Shown here piece by piece: positions 15,864 through 20,182 of a stretch of DNA of 20,182 nt. Position numbers and translations under genes: made by a program. A model generated the notes under the pieces. That model was not told where the DNA came from and ran no database searches. It saw only the letters and a program-made list of their open reading frames with translations. Source of the DNA: Legionellaceae bacterium (GTDB lineage Bacteria > Pseudomonadota > Gammaproteobacteria > Legionellales > Legionellaceae); the NCBI GenBank assembly GCA_947505025.1, contig CANNIJ010000013.1:1-20182 (forward strand), in the 5' to 3' direction. Positions within the stretch are counted from its first letter, which is position 1. Every line of letters begins with the position of its first letter.

Positions 15864-16364
15864 ATGAAAAGATTAGGTGGTTTTTTAGTGGCATTTGTGT
15901 TGTCTATGGTGAGTGTGAGCGGTTTGGCAGATGGGACTAAAATTGGCGTGGTTGATTTGCAAAAAATCATGCAAACGTCTACTCAGATGAAAGCCATTCA
16001 AGAGAAATTAGAAAAACAATTTAAACCACGTCGAGATGCATTGGTTGCTATGGAAGAAGGGCTAAAAAAAGACATGGAAGTATTTAAACGTGATTCTACT
16101 GTTATGAGTCAATCTCAACGTAAAGATTTAGAAAAGAAAATCGTGGGAGTTCAACAGCAGTTTGAGCGCGAAGGTCAGCAGTATCAGCAAGAACTCAGTA
16201 CTGCGCATAATGAAGCCATGGAAGAGTTTTATAATAAGATCCGTGCTGCTATAGCAAAGGTTGCTCAAAATGAAAAATATGATTTAGTGTTTCAAAAAGA
16301 TGCTGCACCATTTAGTGTAGAACAACTGGATGTGACTGCGCGCGTGATGAAAGAAATCAACTAG
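15864..16364 (+). CDS. skp: Periplasmic chaperone Skp (OmpH)
   Basis: Holds unfolded outer-membrane proteins in the periplasm on their way to BamA. ATG 15864 follows GGAGTGG and begins a clear signal peptide (MKRLGG, hydrophobic core, cleavage near SGLA-DG); a TTG at 15831 would put 11 unsuitable residues before it. The product has 166 residues (E. coli 161). A first beta strand (KIGVVDLQKIM) is followed by long charged helices rich in Lys, Glu and Gln (about 35-130), the tentacle coiled coils, and the closing KYDLVFQKDA strand. A gap of about 106 nt separates it from bamA, with no clear promoter or terminator. lpxD, commonly next, is absent; fabZ follows after 9 nt. Confidence 0.93.
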   Translation: MKRLGGFLVAFVLSMVSVSGLADGTKIGVVDLQKIMQTSTQMKAIQEKLEKQFKPRRDALVAMEEGLKKDMEVFKRDSTVMSQSQRKDLEKKIVGVQQQFEREGQQYQQELSTAHNEAMEEFYNKIRAAIAKVAQNEKYDLVFQKDAAPFSVEQLDVTARVMKEIN

Positions 16365-16373
16365 AGAGCAGTT

Positions 16374-16841
16374 ATGAGTGAATGTGAGCACATTAATATT
16401 GCAAAGATTTTGCAATTGTTACCACACCGCTACCCTTTTTTATTGGTAGACCGAGTTATAGATTATAAGGTTTTTGATTACTTAGTAGCCTTAAAAAATG
16501 TGACTATGAATGAACCATTCTTTACTGGACATTTTCCAGGCAACCCGATCATGCCTGGGGTGTTGATGTTAGAAGCGCTGGCTCAAGCAAGTGGCGTTTT
16601 GTCTAACTTATCGCGTAAAGCAAAAGATGGTTATGAGTTTTTGTATTTTTTTGCCGGCATTGACAATGCTAAATTTAAACAGGTGGTGACTCCTGGGGAT
16701 CAGTTGCGTTTGGAAGTGAAGTTGCTGGGGCAAAAGCGTGATTTTTGGCGTCTACATGGTGATGTATATGTCGGAGAAACATTAGCTTGTTCTGCTGATT
16801 TAATGAGCGCGGCCAAGGAAGTAAAGTGTGATGATAAGTGA
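16374..16841 (+). CDS. fabZ: 3-hydroxyacyl-ACP dehydratase FabZ
   Basis: Dehydrates 3-hydroxyacyl-ACP in fatty acid elongation, competing with LpxA for 3-hydroxyacyl-ACP, which fits their coupling. The 155 residues are of normal length and form a hot-dog fold. The opening LPHRYPFLLVDRV is present, with catalytic His53 in TGHFPGNPIMPG and Glu67 in LMLEALAQ, and FFAGIDNAKFKQVVTPGD. The last 11 nt overlap lpxA, so translation is coupled. Confidence 0.97.
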   Translation: MSECEHINIAKILQLLPHRYPFLLVDRVIDYKVFDYLVALKNVTMNEPFFTGHFPGNPIMPGVLMLEALAQASGVLSNLSRKAKDGYEFLYFFAGIDNAKFKQVVTPGDQLRLEVKLLGQKRDFWRLHGDVYVGETLACSADLMSAAKEVKCDDK

Positions 16842-17601
16842 ACATGCGATAATACATCCTAGTGCCAAGATAGCGCAGGATGTTTCTATCGGTCCAGGTA
16901 GTATTATAGGCGCTGATGTTGTCATCGGTGAAGGATCATGGATAGGGCCCCATGTTGTCATTCAAGGACCTACATCGATTGGCCAACATAATAAGATTTT
17001 TCAATTTGCATCTATAGGTGATGCCCCTCAAGATAAAACATATAAAGGTGAGCCAACGCGCTTAGAAATTGGCAATCATAATATTATTCGTGAATTTTCC
17101 ATGATTAGTCGTGGAACAATGAAGGGTGGAGAAGTTACGCGTCTGGGAAATCATAATCTATTAATGGCGTATTCCCACGTTGGTCATGACTGCACTATTG
17201 GAGACCATGTGAGCATGGTTAATTACTCCGCCTTATCAGGCCATGTTGTAGTGGATGACTGCGCGATGATCGGTCCCTACGCAGGCATACATCAGTTTTG
17301 TCATATAGGAGCCTTTGCATTTGTTGCTCGAGCCACCTATATATCTAAAGATGTTTTGCCCTATATTATGATCGCTGGAGATACCACCTCGGCCTGCGGG
17401 ATCAATACAGTTGGGTTAAGACGAGGCGGCTTTTCTTCGTCTGCAATAGATTGTTTGCGGCGCGCTTACAAAATCATTTTTCGTCGAGGTTTGACTGTGC
17501 AACAAGCAGTTGCTGAGTTAGATTTGATGAGAGATGATTGCCCGGAAGTGGTGCGCATGATAGATGCACTGCAGCAATCAACCCGGGGTATTGTTAGATA
17601 A
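16831..17601 (+). CDS. lpxA: UDP-N-acetylglucosamine acyltransferase LpxA
   Basis: First step of lipid A synthesis: moves a 3-hydroxyacyl chain from ACP to UDP-GlcNAc in the cytosol. ATG 16831 gives 256 residues with the family start MI...HP; a GTG 3 nt upstream is better spaced from AAGGAA (16815-16820) and would add one residue. Many hexapeptide repeats form the left-handed beta-helix (IGPGSIIGADVVIGEG and similar). His119 in SHVGHDC matches the catalytic His125 of E. coli, and GIHQFCHIG and STRGIVR are conserved. Around the acyl-length ruler, E. coli has MVGGCSG where this protein has FVARATY, so chain length may differ. lpxB does not follow; a convergent ZIP gene lies 19 nt away. Confidence 0.95.
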   Translation: MISEHAIIHPSAKIAQDVSIGPGSIIGADVVIGEGSWIGPHVVIQGPTSIGQHNKIFQFASIGDAPQDKTYKGEPTRLEIGNHNIIREFSMISRGTMKGGEVTRLGNHNLLMAYSHVGHDCTIGDHVSMVNYSALSGHVVVDDCAMIGPYAGIHQFCHIGAFAFVARATYISKDVLPYIMIAGDTTSACGINTVGLRRGGFSSSAIDCLRRAYKIIFRRGLTVQQAVAELDLMRDDCPEVVRMIDALQQSTRGIVR

Positions 17602-17620
17602 TCCTGATCGGAGTAATTCT

Positions 17621-18379
17621 TTAGATAACCCCGCCGGCAACAACTGCCATCAGTAAAAACCCAACAATTACAAAACTAAAGTAACGCAAGTTACAACAGC
17701 GCTTGACCATAACGCAACGCTCAAGACCATGCAATGTACCTAGATATAGAAATGTTCCTGCTGATATTGCCATTAGAACTGGGTCAAGGATTGAATGTGT
17801 TTCAACGCCGCGCCCACATGCCCAACCAATATATATGCCTAAAGGTGTCATACTTGCAAATAGAAGAAAAAGCAGCATGGTCTTTGATGTAGACAATGTG
17901 CTTTTATTTAACTCCACTGCAATTGCGAAACTTTCTGCCCATTTATGCGTGATAATTGCTAAAAAAAGCATGATAGCAACAGAGTAATCTTGACTCAATC
18001 CTAAAGCAGTACCTAGTACAAGCGAGTGAATTGAGAGCATCAAGCATGCTAGTACAGCAAAACCTGGATGTGTTGAATCCTTGTGATGGTATAGTTCATT
18101 GCCTAAATGCTCTAACCATAAAAACACCAAAAATACTACTCCGGTAATAAAGCATGCAAATGGATAGTGGTAGCCTTGTTGATTAAACATATTTGACGCT
18201 TCAGGCAGCATATGTAACAACCCACCACCGAGGAAGACACCCGTGGCCAAGGTTTCACCCAAAGGAAAATCAGAGTGAGAGTTTTTTTTCAGGCGTTGTT
18301 TGAATGGGATCCAGCCGGCCAATAAGATAACGCTTAATATGCTCAGAGCAAAGAATATTTTCAATGAAAAAGTTGCCAT
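17621..18379 (-). CDS. ZIP-family divalent metal transporter
   Basis: Inner-membrane transporter of the ZIP (Zrt/Irt) family, normally bringing zinc, iron or other divalent metals into the cytosol. The 252 residues hold about eight hydrophobic segments. Signature residues are FLGGGLLHMLPE (His56, Glu60) and the metal site formed by His118-Ser119 in SIHSLVLGTALG (TM4) and His145-Lys146...Glu149 in THKWAESFA (TM5). A short His-containing loop (LYHHKDSTH) may bind metal. It begins 3 nt after the stop of the CDF gene on the same strand, so the two are probably one transcript. Metal specificity cannot be read from the sequence. Confidence 0.88.
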   Translation of the reverse strand: MATFSLKIFFALSILSVILLAGWIPFKQRLKKNSHSDFPLGETLATGVFLGGGLLHMLPEASNMFNQQGYHYPFACFITGVVFLVFLWLEHLGNELYHHKDSTHPGFAVLACLMLSIHSLVLGTALGLSQDYSVAIMLFLAIITHKWAESFAIAVELNKSTLSTSKTMLLFLLFASMTPLGIYIGWACGRGVETHSILDPVLMAISAGTFLYLGTLHGLERCVMVKRCCNLRYFSFVIVGFLLMAVVAGGVI

Positions 18380-18382
18380 AAA

Positions 18383-19546
18383 TTATTTTATCCTTGATGA
18401 TAACTCGCACACGATCTCAATCGTTGTTTGATGAAACAAGCATCGAATGCGGCTGACTTGCAGAGGCATTTTAGTTAGATCCTCTAAGATACGTTGTTGC
18501 AACTCATCACTGGTAGTAGTTCCATGAGCAAAGATTAAGTCAAGCTGAATAGTACCGTCAATGTAATGTATTTGCCAGGATTCTAAGTGACTAAAGGCAT
18601 TTTTCCACGGATGTAGTAAGGTTTTTTCCAGTTGCAATCTTTCGGTAAGATGCTGCGATGGTGCTGCTGTTTCATCATCTTCAGGATCAACATGCACAGT
18701 AACGTCTTTAACATGAGGATTATGTAAAATTAACCCATAATGAACTTTTTGGGCTATATAATGACCTTCAGACACAGAAATAAACGGATCAACCTGAATA
18801 TGCACATCAACATAAATGTCATTCCCCATGGTACGGGTACGTAGCTGATGTATTTTACGTACTCCTGGGGTTTTTTTGATGTTCTGTACCAGCGATGTAC
18901 GTGTATCTGGCTGAACACTGGTGTCAATGAGTTCTTGAATACTTGACCACCCGTAACTGATCCCCATTTTAACAATCAATACCGCAATAATGACGGCCGC
19001 GATTGGATCCAGTATATGAATACCAATCATGCTGCCGATTAATCCCAAGAGGACTATCAAAGATGCACTGGCATCTGATCTATGATGCCAGGCATTAGCT
19101 ATAATCAGTGGCGAGTGAATGCGGGTTCCGATTATTCGCGTCCAATGGAATAGACTTTCGTTAATTAGTACAGAGAGTAGTGCTACTGGAACTGCAAGTG
19201 TTTTTGGGATTGTGCTTGTGGCATGAATTATTTCATAGATTGAGTCCCATGCGATACCAACACCAGTAATAATCAAGATTATGGCTAATAACAGTGTGGC
19301 GGTAGTTTCAATCCTTTGATGGCCATATGGATGCATATCGTCTGCGGCTTGACTGCCATATTTTGAGGCAAATAGTACTAGAGCGTCGGTGATCAGATCG
19401 GCAAAAGAGTGTAAACCATCTGCTACTAGCGCATGTGAGTGAAATAGAATACCACTAAATAATTTAATTACACCCAAGAACGCATTCATACAAGCGCCAA
19501 TCAAGGTAATTTTTTTTGCAAGCAAGTAGCGGGTTTTATTCGGCAT
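18383..19546 (-). CDS. Cation diffusion facilitator (CDF) metal exporter
   Basis: Inner-membrane proton/divalent metal antiporter of the FieF/ZitB superfamily, normally exporting zinc, iron, cadmium or manganese. The 387 residues contain six predicted membrane helices. The transport site is HxxxD in TM2 (His46-Asp50, HSFAD) and HxxxD in TM5 (His154-Asp158, HHRSD), the pattern typical of zinc-type CDFs. MHPYGHQRIE (72-76 HPYGH) is the conserved loop. The cytosolic domain (QLRTRTMGNDIYVDVHIQVDP, VHVDPEDD) is followed by about 90 extra C-terminal residues beyond the FieF length (~300), perhaps a second regulatory domain. AGGA precedes ATG 19546. It is first in a pair with the ZIP gene and divergent from pssA. 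Confidence 0.93.
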   Translation of the reverse strand: MPNKTRYLLAKKITLIGACMNAFLGVIKLFSGILFHSHALVADGLHSFADLITDALVLFASKYGSQAADDMHPYGHQRIETTATLLLAIILIITGVGIAWDSIYEIIHATSTIPKTLAVPVALLSVLINESLFHWTRIIGTRIHSPLIIANAWHHRSDASASLIVLLGLIGSMIGIHILDPIAAVIIAVLIVKMGISYGWSSIQELIDTSVQPDTRTSLVQNIKKTPGVRKIHQLRTRTMGNDIYVDVHIQVDPFISVSEGHYIAQKVHYGLILHNPHVKDVTVHVDPEDDETAAPSQHLTERLQLEKTLLHPWKNAFSHLESWQIHYIDGTIQLDLIFAHGTTTSDELQQRILEDLTKMPLQVSRIRCLFHQTTIEIVCELSSRIK

Positions 19547-19583
19547 AAAAATTCCTGAGTTTTTATCGGTGCGTTTTCGGTGT

Positions 19584-19612
19584 TTGTGACCACGAGCAGT
19601 CTATGATAGCAT
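19584..19612 (+). promoter_or_regulatory. Putative pssA promoter
   Basis: TTGTGA (19584-19589), 17 nt and TAGCAT (19607-19612) lie about 40 nt upstream of pssA. TGA directly before the -10 box gives an extended -10 (TGnTAnnnT), which would compensate for its weak match. The CDF gene is transcribed the other way from the same gap, but I saw no convincing promoter for it. Confidence 0.4.
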
Positions 19613-19647
19613 GTGAAATATAGATATAGTGAAATGAGGTCGGAGTT

Positions 19648-20182
19648 TTGAAAAAAAAAGAGCGTCATTCAGGGATTTATTTACTACCTAATTTGTTTAC
19701 CACGGCCAGTTTGTTCGCGGCTTTTTACGCAATAGTTGCCTCGCTTAATGCTCAATACGAAGTTGCCGTAATCGCAATTTTCATAGGCATGATTTCGGAT
19801 GGCCTGGATGGCCGCATTGCACGAATGACTAACACGCAAACAGATTTTGGTGCGGAATACGACAGTTTATCTGATATGGTGACCTTCGGAGTAGCCCCGG
19901 CATTATTGATGTATAGTTGGCAACTCAAGCATTTAGGTAAATTAGGTTGGCTGATTGCATTTGTTTATACTGCCTCTGTGGCCTTGCGTTTAGCCAGGTT
20001 TAATACTCAAATTGAAACTGCAGATAAACGTTATTTTCAGGGCTTAAGTTCAACTTTAGGTGCAGCAGTTATTATCTCTTTTGTCTGGTTATGTTCACAG
20101 CATCATTGGTCAAAATCATGTTTGTTATATTGTTCTGCAATATTAATGACGATTACTGCGGTCTTGATGGTTAGTAATATTC
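19648..20182 (+). CDS. pssA: CDP-diacylglycerol-serine O-phosphatidyltransferase (5' part)
   Basis: Membrane enzyme that joins CDP-diacylglycerol and serine to make phosphatidylserine, precursor of phosphatidylethanolamine. The frame is open from TTG 19648 to the window edge (178 codons), so the C-terminus is cut off. TTG is chosen because GAGG (19636-19639) sits 8 nt upstream and the product opens MKKKERHSGIYLLPNLFT as in the family; no nearby ATG or GTG fits. The CDP-alcohol phosphotransferase signature is complete: Asp54-Gly55, Ala58-Arg59, Gly68, Asp72 and Asp76 (DGRIAR...G...D...D). Hydrophobic segments flank it. This is the integral-membrane (Bacillus-type) PssA, not the peripheral phospholipase-D-like E. 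coli enzyme. It uses the CdsA product. Confidence 0.92.
   Translation, partial: MKKKERHSGIYLLPNLFTTASLFAAFYAIVASLNAQYEVAVIAIFIGMISDGLDGRIARMTNTQTDFGAEYDSLSDMVTFGVAPALLMYSWQLKHLGKLGWLIAFVYTASVALRLARFNTQIETADKRYFQGLSSTLGAAVIISFVWLCSQHHWSKSCLLYCSAILMTITAVLMVSNI

Overview
The window looks like a chromosomal segment of an AT-rich gammaproteobacterium, probably from or near the Legionellales (Legionella/Coxiella-like). Three things suggest this: the gene orders gpmI-envC-ctp and uppS-cdsA-bamA-skp-fabZ-lpxA, a glycine dehydrogenase of the two-subunit (gcvPA/gcvPB) type, and an LpxA sequence that to my memory resembles Legionella/Coxiella versions. This placement is inference from remembered family patterns, since no search could be run. 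Most of the window is housekeeping. The left end carries decayed mobile DNA and a broken gene, which points to past IS activity and ongoing genome reduction.

Layout. 1-1977: a heavily decayed IS6-type transposase remnant, then gcvPA, whose 3' end has been replaced by an antisense fragment of an IS5-type transposase. 1978-4523: prlC (oligopeptidase A) and a glutathione peroxidase 1 nt downstream, closed by a rho-independent terminator. 4437-4709 (minus): a short ORF that resembles the N-terminus of a large Tcd-like glycosyltransferase, probably a gene remnant. 4722-7795: shikimate pathway genes, aroE leftwards and aroC-aroB rightwards, from a compact divergent promoter region in which one palindromic TTGCAA could serve as -35 box in both directions. 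7801-11764 (minus): gpmI-envC-ctp, tightly coupled, linking glycolysis with control of septal murein hydrolysis and periplasmic proteolysis. 11834-17601: envelope operon uppS-cdsA-bamA-skp-fabZ-lpxA, covering the undecaprenyl carrier, CDP-diacylglycerol, outer-membrane protein assembly and the first lipid A step; dxr, rseP, lpxD and lpxB, common members of this cluster in other gammaproteobacteria, are absent here. 17621-19546 (minus): a CDF metal exporter followed 3 nt later by a ZIP metal transporter. 19648-end: 5' part of pssA (phosphatidylserine synthase), which uses CDP-diacylglycerol made by CdsA.

I found no convincing novel system, CRISPR array, tRNA or rRNA. The items most worth checking are the IS5-gcvPA chimera, the glycosyltransferase-like remnant, the trimmed envelope operon, the exporter/importer metal pair, and the aroE/aroC-aroB arrangement.
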